Below are positions 1-5,403 of a DNA stretch of 5,429 bases, one piece after another. The notes under the pieces were generated by a model. It saw nothing but the letters and a program-made list of their open reading frames with translations. It was not told the DNA's origin and did no database searches. Made by a program: the position numbers and the translations under genes. Source of the stretch: Clostridiales bacterium (GTDB lineage: Bacteria; Bacillota; Clostridia; Oscillospirales; Acutalibacteraceae); contig JAJBVC010000222.1 in assembly GCA_020860025.1 (NCBI GenBank), positions 1 through 5,429 of the forward strand, in the 5' to 3' direction. The stretch's first letter is position 1. Every line of letters begins with the position of its first letter.

Positions 1-96
1 TGGGAAGGTCAGTTAATTTGTGTAACTCAAATTCTTTCTTATATTTATGAGATATATGTGTGGATTAAAGATAATGATGTTTTGTTTGAACTTTAA
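1..96 (+). CDS. Possible C-terminal tail of an upstream gene (partial)
   Basis: The frame starting at base 1 is open for 31 codons to a TAA at 94-96 and ends in a protein-like stretch (IKDNDVLFEL). The stop lies just before the promoter of the nitroreductase unit. At this AT content a 31-codon open run arises by chance fairly often, and I recognise no motif, so this may be non-coding. If real, the start and most of the protein lie to the left of the window. No function can be given. Confidence 0.22.
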   Translation, partial: WEGQLICVTQILSYIYEIYVWIKDNDVLFEL

Positions 97-108
97 TTGT
101 GTTATAAT
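82..108 (+). promoter_or_regulatory. Promoter with extended -10 for the nitroreductase/GDPD unit
   Basis: TATAAT at 103-108 is preceded by TG at 100-101, giving TGTTATAAT, a perfect extended -10 box for the housekeeping sigma factor. The -35 is weak: TTGTTT at 82-87 (15-bp spacer), or TTTTGT at 80-85 (17-bp spacer); an extended -10 can work with a poor -35. The start point would be near 115, leaving a leader of about 117 nt before the ATG at 232. Seen in sequence; activity is inferred. Confidence 0.6.
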
Positions 109-116
109 AAATAAAA

Positions 117-200
117 GCAGAAAACCTCCGCTTTATCGGCGGAGGATTGCCTTGCTGTAACGACGGTGATTTTGCCGAATCGGCGCAGTTGTCGTTTTTA
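117..200 (+). promoter_or_regulatory. Structured 5' leader with two hairpins, the second attenuator-like
   Basis: Hairpin 1 is a perfect 7-bp stem, CCTCCGC (125-131) with GCGGAGG (139-145), loop TTTATCG; GCAG (117-120) may pair with TTGC (147-150) below it. Hairpin 2 pairs AACGAC (159-164) with GTCGTT (191-196), extendable by three G-U wobbles, and is capped by GCCG-AAT-CGGC (174-184). It runs into TTTTT (195-199), so it resembles an intrinsic terminator. No room for a further promoter exists between it and the nitroreductase ATG, so it would act as an attenuator or as a stable leader rather than as a simple end of an upstream gene. I do not recognise a known riboswitch class and see no FMN-riboswitch core. 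Which state forms, and any ligand, cannot be told from one sequence. Confidence 0.45.
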
Positions 201-231
201 GATAAAAAACATATTTAAGGATGTTTTAATA

Positions 232-1023
232 ATGACTAATGAAGAATATATTAAAGCTATAGAAAAACGCAGGTCAAGAAGAAGCTATACTTATCACGCA
301 CTTGACAGCGACACGGTTGAAGTTATAAAAAACATTGTTGATGTTGTCAACGAAAAGGCTGATTTGGAATTTAAGTTCGTTGAGAACGGCACATCGCCGT
401 TTAAAATTTTCAGCGGCAAATTTTCCTTTGTTGCTGTTTGTGGTGAAGATACCGAAAAAGCGAGACTTAAGTGCGGTTATTACGGAGAAATGTTGGTGCT
501 TCAGTGTGTTTATCACGGTCTTGGCACTTGCTGGGTTTCGGGTACTTATGATGAAAACAAGGTACTCGAGCTTCTTAATTTACCGAAAAAGACACGTCTT
601 TACGCAGTCATTGTAATCGGCAACGCTAAGGACAAGTTAACATCCAAAGAAAAGGTGATGTATAATATCACTCATAGGCAGAACAAGCCTTATCAAAAAA
701 TGTTTGAGGTCTGCGACGAAAAGCTTCCGCCATACTATGAATATGCTATGAAAATGGTTGAGCGTGCGCCGTCGTCAACAAACGGCAGACCTGTTCACTT
801 CAAATATGAAAACGGCTTGATGTCGGCATATGTTGATGAGCCGTATTCGGAAACAAGTATTGATTTCGGTATTGCACAGCTTCATTTTCAGCTTGGTGCC
901 GCCGCAAAGGGACTTAAAGGCGAATGGGATTATAGAGGCAGATTTTGTACGGAGGACAGCAAAGTAATCAAATTCCCTGAAAATCCGAAGAATACAGATG
1001 AAGAGGACAATGTAAATGACTGA
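232..1023 (+). CDS. Nitroreductase-family protein, TM1586 type
   Basis: This 263-residue protein is a putative FMN-dependent NAD(P)H oxidoreductase, probably cytosolic; the substrate is unknown. The N-terminus carries the family's FMN-phosphate signature, IEKRRSRRSY (residues 10-19). A central segment around residues 82-107 (GYYGEMLVLQ, then HGLGTCWVSGTYD) matches the 'GLGTCW' stretch of nitroreductases. A second half begins at about 165 and contains APSSTNGRP (179-187), the 'APSS-N-QP' motif that usually sits near the start of single-domain nitroreductases. This arrangement, one chain holding two half-related parts, is typical of the TM1586-like branch (Pfam TM1586_NiRdase). The tail after 250 is acidic and probably disordered. 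AAGGA (217-221) lies 10 nt before the ATG. The last 8 bases overlap the phosphodiesterase gene, so the two are very likely co-transcribed and translationally coupled. Family assignment is good; the reaction is not determined. Confidence 0.85.
   Translation: MTNEEYIKAIEKRRSRRSYTYHALDSDTVEVIKNIVDVVNEKADLEFKFVENGTSPFKIFSGKFSFVAVCGEDTEKARLKCGYYGEMLVLQCVYHGLGTCWVSGTYDENKVLELLNLPKKTRLYAVIVIGNAKDKLTSKEKVMYNITHRQNKPYQKMFEVCDEKLPPYYEYAMKMVERAPSSTNGRPVHFKYENGLMSAYVDEPYSETSIDFGIAQLHFQLGAAAKGLKGEWDYRGRFCTEDSKVIKFPENPKNTDEEDNVND
1001..1007 (+). promoter_or_regulatory. Ribosome binding site inside the nitroreductase gene
   Basis: AAGAGGA at 1001-1007 lies 8 nt before the ATG at 1016. It fixes that start for the phosphodiesterase and shows that the 8-bp overlap with the preceding gene is real. 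Confidence 0.7.
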
Positions 1024-1879
1024 TACAAGTACAAAGAAAAAGTGGTCAAAAAAGAAAAAGATTGTCGTAATAGTTGTTTCCGTTATATTAGCACTGCTTA
1101 TTGCGGCGCTTATCGCAGGCGTCTGTGTGCTTAATTGGTACTGCACAACTAAAGATTATGAAATCGTTTCCACCGATCAGCAGGTAACTTTGATTGCTCA
1201 CAGAGGACTTCGTTCAGTTGCGCCCGAAAATACCGCTCCCGCCTTTGAAGAAGCGGGAAAGGCAGGATATTGGGGTGCTGAATGTGATATTTACAGAACC
1301 GCTGACGGAGTGTGGGTTGTTTCGCACGATTGCCATACTTATCGTATGATGGATAAGAGTGCATTTATTGAAAAGAAAACGTATGACGAGCTTATGCAAA
1401 TGAACGTCGATAACGGCACAAATATAGAAAATTATGAAAATCTTAAATTCTGTACACTTGAGGAATACCTGCAAATCTGCAAGGAATATTCAATGACGGC
1501 TGTTATTGAGCTTAAAGGAGAAAATAATCTCGAATATTACAGCGAGTTTACATCTGTTGTTGATGAGTACGGCGTGGATTGTGTTTACATTTCATTTCAT
1601 TTTGAAAATCTTGAAAAGCTTCGTTCTCTGACAGATGCTCCGCTTTATTATCTTGTTAAGAAAATTACAACTGACGATATAGCCCTTGTTCAGACTATTG
1701 ATAACTGCGGTATTGATTTTAACGCAAATAAAGAGAAAAATTTTGAATCCGATATTATTGAACAGGTGATTGACGCAGGAATTCCGATAGGCGCTTGGAC
1801 TGTTGATGATTTGGATGTTCTTGACAAGCTCGTCGATTACGGCGTAACTATGATTACCACCGATTCTATTACTTATTAG
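1016..1879 (+). CDS. Membrane-anchored glycerophosphodiester phosphodiesterase
   Basis: A 287-residue enzyme of the GDPD family, which hydrolyses glycerophosphodiesters to an alcohol and sn-glycerol-3-phosphate. The N-terminus is basic (KKKWSKKKK, 7-15) followed by one hydrophobic span (about 16-40), and no lipobox precedes the Cys residues; the catalytic domain is therefore probably tethered to the outer face of the membrane. The domain begins at about 57: AHRG (H62, R63), ENTAPAF (E71), GAECDIYRTADG (E89, D91) and SHD (H104). H62 and H104 match the catalytic histidines and E71, E89 and D91 lie in the usual metal-binding and active-site positions. IELKGE (164-169) and the closing GAWTVDD...GVTMITTD (259-283) complete the TIM barrel. 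Length is normal for a compact bacterial GDPD with one anchor. It overlaps the nitroreductase gene by 8 bp and is followed by a terminator. Substrate (lipid head groups or teichoic-acid-derived glycerophosphodiesters) is not determined. Confidence 0.93.
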   Translation: MTDTSTKKKWSKKKKIVVIVVSVILALLIAALIAGVCVLNWYCTTKDYEIVSTDQQVTLIAHRGLRSVAPENTAPAFEEAGKAGYWGAECDIYRTADGVWVVSHDCHTYRMMDKSAFIEKKTYDELMQMNVDNGTNIENYENLKFCTLEEYLQICKEYSMTAVIELKGENNLEYYSEFTSVVDEYGVDCVYISFHFENLEKLRSLTDAPLYYLVKKITTDDIALVQTIDNCGIDFNANKEKNFESDIIEQVIDAGIPIGAWTVDDLDVLDKLVDYGVTMITTDSITY

Positions 1880-1900
1880 CCATATATTACAATAAAAAGC

Positions 1901-1935
1901 AAAGCGCAGCGACTCAATTTACCGCTGCGCTTTTT
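1901..1935 (+). terminator. Intrinsic terminator, probably bidirectional
   Basis: A perfect 11-bp inverted repeat, AAAGCGCAGCG (1901-1911) and CGCTGCGCTTT (1923-1933), with an 11-nt loop, is followed by a T-rich run on the + strand (1931-1935, then more T from 1941). It starts 22 nt after the phosphodiesterase stop. On the - strand the same hairpin is followed by GCTTTTTATT, so it may also end the converging mtaD transcript, for which I see no nearer terminator. Confidence 0.9.
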
Positions 1936-1993
1936 CTGTATTTTTTTCTTAATTCTTCAGTATAATTCTTTATAATGTATTATTTATCACTAA

Positions 1994-2196
1994 TTAAATT
2001 ATCCCGAGAAAGAGTTCATCAATAATATTTCTTAAGTAATCTCCATAAAAAAGCTGATTTCGCTCCATTTGAGATATACTCTCATATTCTTTAATATTGC
2101 CGTTTTGTTATTTCATTATAACATTTTTCACATATCCAAACTTTGCCGTCGATAGAGCAGTATCCTTTTTCATTTTGTCAAAGCAGAAATTAAATC
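1994..2196 (-). pseudogene. Frameshifted remnant of a small Cys-rich, zinc-ribbon-like protein gene
   Basis: On the - strand directly after mtaD, three short protein-like pieces occur in alternating frames. The first (just after a TGA near 2196) reads FNFCFDKMKK. The second (2177-2091) includes GYCSIDGKVWICEKCYNE, with Cys spaced C-x8-C-x2-C and an 'S-I-D-G-K-V-W' turn like that of treble-clef or LIM-type zinc ribbons. The third (2107-1994), in the same frame as the first, reads for 37 codons and contains MERNQLFYGDYLRNIIDELF. One added A in the A5 run near 2166-2170 and one removed base near 2101-2104 would join them into an open frame of about 68 codons. No convincing start codon with a ribosome binding site is visible, so I call it a remnant. 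It could also be coincidence; the middle piece is the strongest part. Confidence 0.33.
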
Positions 2197-2200
2197 ATGT

Positions 2201-3457
2201 CTATTTCAGCCTGTCCGCAACCTCTTGCGCTTCGTGATAAATTTTCTCTGCGTCAACGCCGATAAATTCGCCGTTTTCATAAAGTATCTTGCCGTTAACC
2301 ATCGTCATTTTTATGTTTTCTTTTGAACCGCTGTAAACAATATTTTTAGTAATATTGTTAATAGGCTGCATATTAGGACGATGCAAATCAATAACTGTTA
2401 AATCAGCGTTTTTGCCGATGTCAATAACATCACAGTTTTCAAGTCCCATACATCTTGCCGAGCCTATTGTCGCCGCTTTCAAAATGTCGTTTGCGTCTGT
2501 TGAGGCTGCGTTTTGATTTTTGATTTTTTGCAAAACGCAGATTAAATACATCTCTCTGAACATATCAAGCGCATTGTTCGAGCTTGCACCGTCAGTGCCG
2601 ACAGCAATATTAACACCATTTTCAAGCATTTTTTCAACAGGAGCCACACCCGATGCAAGTTTTGCGTTAGAGGAAGCGTTTATGATTGCCCATAGATTTC
2701 TTTTTTTGTAAATTTCCAAGTCCTTATCGTCTACCCAAACGCTATGGAACATTCCGCCGCCGTAATTAAAAAGGCCAAGCTTTTCAAAAATCTGTGTCGG
2801 CGTTTTATTGTAACGGTTAATACATTGTGCCGTTTCATCCATAGTTTCACTTGCGTGCATAAATACAGGTGCCTGATATTTTTCTGCAAGCTTTGCAATG
2901 TCTTTCATAATGCTTTTGCTTGTTGTATATTCAGCGTGAAAGCCAAGCTTGTAGCTGATAAGCTCGTCATACTGATTGAATCGTTTGTAATAGTCCTCTA
3001 ACTTGTCAACAGATTCTTTAAAATTACTGACAGCTCCGCAAAAAACGGTTCGTATTCCCGTTTCAACGCTCGCTTTTGCCATTTCGTCGGGGAAGTAGTA
3101 CATATCAAAGCAAGCACTTATACCGCTGCTTAAATATTCAAGAAATGCAACCTTGGACAGTTTATATATATCGTCGCCGTTAAGTTTGTCCTCTATAGGA
3201 AAAATTTTATCGTAAAGCCATTCGTGAAGCGGTAAATCATCGCTGAGGCTTCTGCCGAACGTCATTGCCGAATGAGTATGAGCATTTTTAAACGACGGCA
3301 TAAGAAGATTGCCGTTCAGGTCAATTTCACGCTCAAAATTTCCTGCCTTTTCCTTTCCGATATAAACAATTTTACCGCCGTCAACCCATACATCATCGTC
3401 TGTGATTTCCATTGAATTTTTCAGTGTAAGCACACGTCCGTTAAAAAAACGTATCAT
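2201..3457 (-). CDS. mtaD: 5'-methylthioadenosine/S-adenosylhomocysteine deaminase (amidohydrolase)
   Basis: A 418-residue cytosolic metalloenzyme of the amidohydrolase superfamily, MtaD/SAH-deaminase branch (same group as Thermotoga TM0936). It hydrolytically deaminates the adenine of MTA, and often SAH, adenosine or 5'-deoxyadenosine, to the inosine analogue. All expected metal and catalytic residues are visible: H60 and H62 (NAHTHSAMT), H201 and E204 (MHASET), H238 (FHSVW) and D289 (VGTDGASSNN); H174 (FHAEYT) fits the substrate-side His. The small N- and C-terminal beta segments (1-55 and about 345-395, ending in ADLTVID and MVNGKILYENG) form the usual composite sandwich domain. Length is typical (about 400-440). 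AAGGAGT (3468-3474) lies 10 nt before the ATG; the ATG at 3466-3464 is out of frame. It is last in the PNP-mtnA-mtaD unit, whose partner genes argue for MTA or a related 5'-modified adenosine as substrate. Guanine or cytosine deaminase is less likely given the motif set and neighbours. Confidence 0.88.
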   Translation of the reverse strand: MIRFFNGRVLTLKNSMEITDDDVWVDGGKIVYIGKEKAGNFEREIDLNGNLLMPSFKNAHTHSAMTFGRSLSDDLPLHEWLYDKIFPIEDKLNGDDIYKLSKVAFLEYLSSGISACFDMYYFPDEMAKASVETGIRTVFCGAVSNFKESVDKLEDYYKRFNQYDELISYKLGFHAEYTTSKSIMKDIAKLAEKYQAPVFMHASETMDETAQCINRYNKTPTQIFEKLGLFNYGGGMFHSVWVDDKDLEIYKKRNLWAIINASSNAKLASGVAPVEKMLENGVNIAVGTDGASSNNALDMFREMYLICVLQKIKNQNAASTDANDILKAATIGSARCMGLENCDVIDIGKNADLTVIDLHRPNMQPINNITKNIVYSGSKENIKMTMVNGKILYENGEFIGVDAEKIYHEAQEVADRLK

Positions 3458-3501
3458 TTTTTACCATACTCCTTTTATAATTTGTATTAAATTATTTTAA
3501 G

Positions 3502-3536
3502 TATTAAAATATAATGTGAATAGTTTTATTTTAATA
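3502..3536. repeat. AT-only inverted repeat across the mtnA stop
   Basis: TATTAAAAT (3502-3510) and ATTTTAATA (3528-3536) form a perfect 9-bp inverted repeat with a 17-nt spacer. The right arm overlaps the last codons and stop of mtnA. All pairs are A-T, so an RNA hairpin would be weak; it could slow decay or do nothing. No U tract suggests termination. Confidence 0.35.
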
Positions 3537-4503
3537 TTTCTTTCAGCGTTTTGCTGTAAGGCTGTTTGATAATTCCTTTGTCTGTAATTATTGCAGTGAT
3601 AAGCTTGTTATCGGTTACATCAAATGCGGGATTAAGGCATTTTGTACATTCAAGTGCGGTCGGCTTTTCAAAATACTTTTTCTTGATTTCATCACCGTCA
3701 CGCATTTCAATTACAATATCATTACCGCTTTTGCAGTTGAAATCAACCGTTGAGTGAGGGCCCAAAACATAAAAGGGAATATTATAATAATCAGCAAGCA
3801 CCGCAACGCTTGACGTTCCGATTTTATTTGCAACATCGCCGTTTGCCGCAACTCTGTCACATCCAACCAAAACGGCGTTGATTTTTCCCTGCTGCATCAT
3901 ATATCCCGCCATATTATCGCAAATAAGCGTTGTGTCAATTCCTGCCTTTTCAAGCTCGTATGACGTAAGCCTTGCACCTTGAAGAAGCGGTCGTGTTTCA
4001 TCACAGTAAACGTGAAAAGTATATCCCTTTTCCTTGCCTAAAATCAGCGGGCCGAGTCCCGTTCCGTATCGGCTCGTAGCAAGCTCTCCTGCGTTGCAGT
4101 GAGTCAAAATACCGTCGCCGTCATTTAAAAGAGAAAGCCCGTATTCGCTGATTTTTCTGCACATTTCAATATCTTCATTATGAATTGCAATCGCCTCGTC
4201 AATAAGGCTTTTTTGATTTTCGTATGCGTCAACAATTCTTTGAGTTGCCAAAGCGAGATTTACAGCCGTTGGTCTTGATGAATCAAGAAATTTTTTCAGC
4301 TTATAAATATCATTGCCGTTTGAAAAAATCGCCATACAGTACCCTGCAAATATGCCTATAGCGGGTGCACCTCTCACCATCAGCGTTTTGATAGCATTAT
4401 AGGCGCTTTCGCAGGTATCTATTTTAACCCACTTTTCATCATTCGGCAGGAGCGTTTGGTCAATAATGAAAAGGTCTTTACCGTCAAATCTGAGATTTTC
4501 CAT
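3526..4503 (-). CDS. mtnA: S-methyl-5-thioribose-1-phosphate isomerase
   Basis: A 325-residue cytosolic enzyme that isomerises the aldose 5-methylthioribose-1-phosphate to the ketose 5-methylthioribulose-1-phosphate in MTA salvage; some family members also accept 5-deoxyribose-1-phosphate. Family landmarks are in order: RGAPAIG (44-50), SRPTAVNL (76-83), ILTHCNAG (132-139) with the catalytic Cys C136, GTGLGP (147-152), DETRPLLQGARLT (168-180), GCDRVAANGD (214-223) with the catalytic Asp D216, NKIGT (226-230) and NPAFDVT (291-297). These separate it from eIF2B subunits and from ribose-1,5-bisphosphate isomerase, which share the fold. It is some 20 residues shorter than many MtnA proteins; part of this is in the loop after RGAPAIG, and no motif is lost. 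GGAGT (4511-4515) lies 7 nt before the ATG. It sits 30 nt after the PNP gene and 68 nt before mtaD, between the enzymes that make its substrate. Confidence 0.95.
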   Translation of the reverse strand: MENLRFDGKDLFIIDQTLLPNDEKWVKIDTCESAYNAIKTLMVRGAPAIGIFAGYCMAIFSNGNDIYKLKKFLDSSRPTAVNLALATQRIVDAYENQKSLIDEAIAIHNEDIEMCRKISEYGLSLLNDGDGILTHCNAGELATSRYGTGLGPLILGKEKGYTFHVYCDETRPLLQGARLTSYELEKAGIDTTLICDNMAGYMMQQGKINAVLVGCDRVAANGDVANKIGTSSVAVLADYYNIPFYVLGPHSTVDFNCKSGNDIVIEMRDGDEIKKKYFEKPTALECTKCLNPAFDVTDNKLITAIITDKGIIKQPYSKTLKEILK

Positions 4504-4533
4504 TGATATTACTCCAATATTTTTTCATTTATA

Positions 4534-5337
4534 TTAAAATTCTTCTATGGATTTTGTAACGAGCTTTTTAAAGATTGGCGCAATTTTTTTTGCCGTCTCT
4601 TCAACCTCTTCACTGCTTATCGGCTCTTTGCTGATTCCGCAGGCAAGGTTTGATATAACGCTTACGGCGCAAACGTCAAAACCGCAGTGCCTTGCAGCCT
4701 GAGCCTCAATAGCCGTGCTCATTCCTACAGCGTCGGCGCCAAGGAGCTTTGCCATTTTAATTTCAGCCGGCGTTTCAAAATTAGGCCCCGTAAACTGAAT
4801 ATATGTTCCTTTTTTTATATCTATATTAAGCCTGTTTGCCACAGTGAAAATTTTATCGTTGAGTTTTTTTGAATAAACCTCGCTCATGTCGGGAAAGCGT
4901 ACTCCCAAATCGTCATCGTTTTTTCCGATAAGCGGTGACGGCACAAAAGTCGATATGTGGTCGGTTATAACCATAAAGTCGCCTACATTCAAATTATCGC
5001 CGATTCCGCCTGCGGCATTAGTTAAAAAGAGCGTTTTTGCTCCCATTTTTTTCATAAGCCTTATAGGAAGCGCAATCTCATACGGAGAATATCCTTCATA
5101 TAAATGAACACGTCCCTGCATTATAACGACGTTTTTATTATTCAGTCTGCCGAAAACAAATTTTCCCTTATGGCTCGGTGCTGTCGAAACAGGGAAGTCG
5201 GGTATATCATTATAATCAATAATGCATTGAGCTTCAATTTCATCTGCAAGGTCGCCGAGACCGCTGCCGAGTATAAGCGCCGTGTCAGGTATAAAATTAG
5301 TTTTTGAACGTATAAATTCCATCTGTTTTTCAAGCAT
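4534..5337 (-). CDS. punA: Purine nucleoside phosphorylase, trimeric type (possible methylthioinosine phosphorylase)
   Basis: A 267-residue cytosolic enzyme of the PNP/MTAP family that cleaves purine nucleosides with phosphate to the base and a pentose-1-phosphate. Visible sites: phosphate-binding S25 (LGSGLG), H56 (SHKG), R76 and H78 (QGRVHLYEGY), the TNAAGG segment (106-111), FTGPNFET (182-189) with purine-binding E188, VGMST (204-208) with S207, and ISN (228-230). E188 together with N230 is the pair that gives 6-oxopurine preference in PNPs, so inosine-type substrates are expected rather than adenosine or MTA itself. The His that contacts the 5'-hydroxyl in human PNP (H257, in N-H-E-E-V) is replaced by S242 (S-S-E-E-V), so a 5'-methylthio or 5'-deoxy nucleoside could be accepted. 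GAGGTGA lies 7 nt before the ATG. It is the first gene of the unit with mtnA and mtaD, consistent with phosphorolysis of methylthioinosine. Ordinary inosine/guanosine salvage remains possible. Confidence 0.9.
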   Translation of the reverse strand: MLEKQMEFIRSKTNFIPDTALILGSGLGDLADEIEAQCIIDYNDIPDFPVSTAPSHKGKFVFGRLNNKNVVIMQGRVHLYEGYSPYEIALPIRLMKKMGAKTLFLTNAAGGIGDNLNVGDFMVITDHISTFVPSPLIGKNDDDLGVRFPDMSEVYSKKLNDKIFTVANRLNIDIKKGTYIQFTGPNFETPAEIKMAKLLGADAVGMSTAIEAQAARHCGFDVCAVSVISNLACGISKEPISSEEVEETAKKIAPIFKKLVTKSIEEF

Positions 5338-5344
5338 TTTTTTG

Positions 5345-5351
5345 TCACCTC
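5345..5351 (-). promoter_or_regulatory. Ribosome binding site of the PNP gene
   Basis: GAGGTGA on the - strand (TCACCTC on +) lies 7 nt before the ATG at 5337 and fixes that start. Confidence 0.8.
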
Positions 5352-5357
5352 AACCAT

Positions 5358-5386
5358 ATTATATATTTTTTTATAAATTAAATCAA
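5358..5386 (-). promoter_or_regulatory. Promoter candidate of the PNP-mtnA-mtaD unit
   Basis: On the - strand, TTGATT (5386-5381) and a perfect TATAAT (5363-5358) are separated by 17 bp, the ideal spacing. The predicted start, near 5351, falls at the first base of the ribosome binding site, leaving a leader of only about 14 nt. A second TATAAT (5426-5421) lies at the window edge, with its -35 outside; it would give a leader of about 77 nt. Either or both may be used. Confidence 0.5.
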
Positions 5387-5389
5387 CAA

Positions 5390-5403
5390 AATGCTATTGC
5401 ATT
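5390..5403. promoter_or_regulatory. Small inverted repeat upstream of the PNP promoter
   Basis: AATGC (5390-5394) and GCATT (5399-5403) form a perfect 5-bp inverted repeat with a 4-nt centre, 3 bp upstream of the -35 hexamer. It could be an operator half-site pair for a regulator, or a leader hairpin if the upstream -10 is used. At this AT content such a short repeat may be chance. Confidence 0.2.

Larger units (their letters stand above)
1880..2200. other. Convergent intergenic interval
   Basis: This 321-bp interval separates the two convergent units. It holds the terminator at 1901-1935 and the degraded small-gene candidate at about 1994-2196 (- strand). The rest is AT-rich; I see no promoter, RNA gene or repeat beyond a weak 4-bp stem near 2071-2083. 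If the terminator also serves mtaD, its mRNA has a 3' untranslated region of about 270 nt. Confidence 0.6.

Noticed and set aside
117..231. FMN riboswitch before the FMN-dependent nitroreductase
   Set aside because: The leader is too short and lacks the conserved riboswitch core segments; only two simple hairpins are seen.
335..616. Open frame of 93 codons in another + frame inside the nitroreductase gene
   Set aside because: It lies wholly inside a gene with clear family motifs and has no recognisable domain.
1052..1135. Lipoprotein signal on the GDPD
   Set aside because: The Cys residues at 37 and 43 are not preceded by a lipobox with a small residue at -1; a plain transmembrane anchor fits better.
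775..1146. Open frame of 123 codons on the - strand across the nitroreductase/GDPD junction
   Set aside because: It lies antisense to two well-supported genes, includes low-complexity Ile/Thr/Phe runs that mirror their codons, and shows no family motif.
1149..1474. Two antisense open frames inside the GDPD gene
   Set aside because: Both mirror the conserved GDPD catalytic region; no motifs.
2071..2083. Hairpin GAGA/TCTC as an mtaD terminator
   Set aside because: Only 4 bp long and not followed by a U tract on the - strand.
2520..3001. Two + strand open frames inside mtaD
   Set aside because: They are antisense to the intact amidohydrolase, with compositions reflecting its codons.
3566..3757. 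A 63-codon + strand frame inside mtnA
   Set aside because: Antisense to the conserved MtnA C-terminal region; no motif.
4687..5307. Several short + strand and one offset - strand frames over the PNP gene
   Set aside because: All overlap the PNP gene, whose signature residues run along its full length.
4534..5337. Calling this gene MTA phosphorylase (mtnP)
   Set aside because: E188 with N230 is the 6-oxopurine (PNP) pair, and an adjacent deaminase that would supply 6-oxo substrates fits PNP better.
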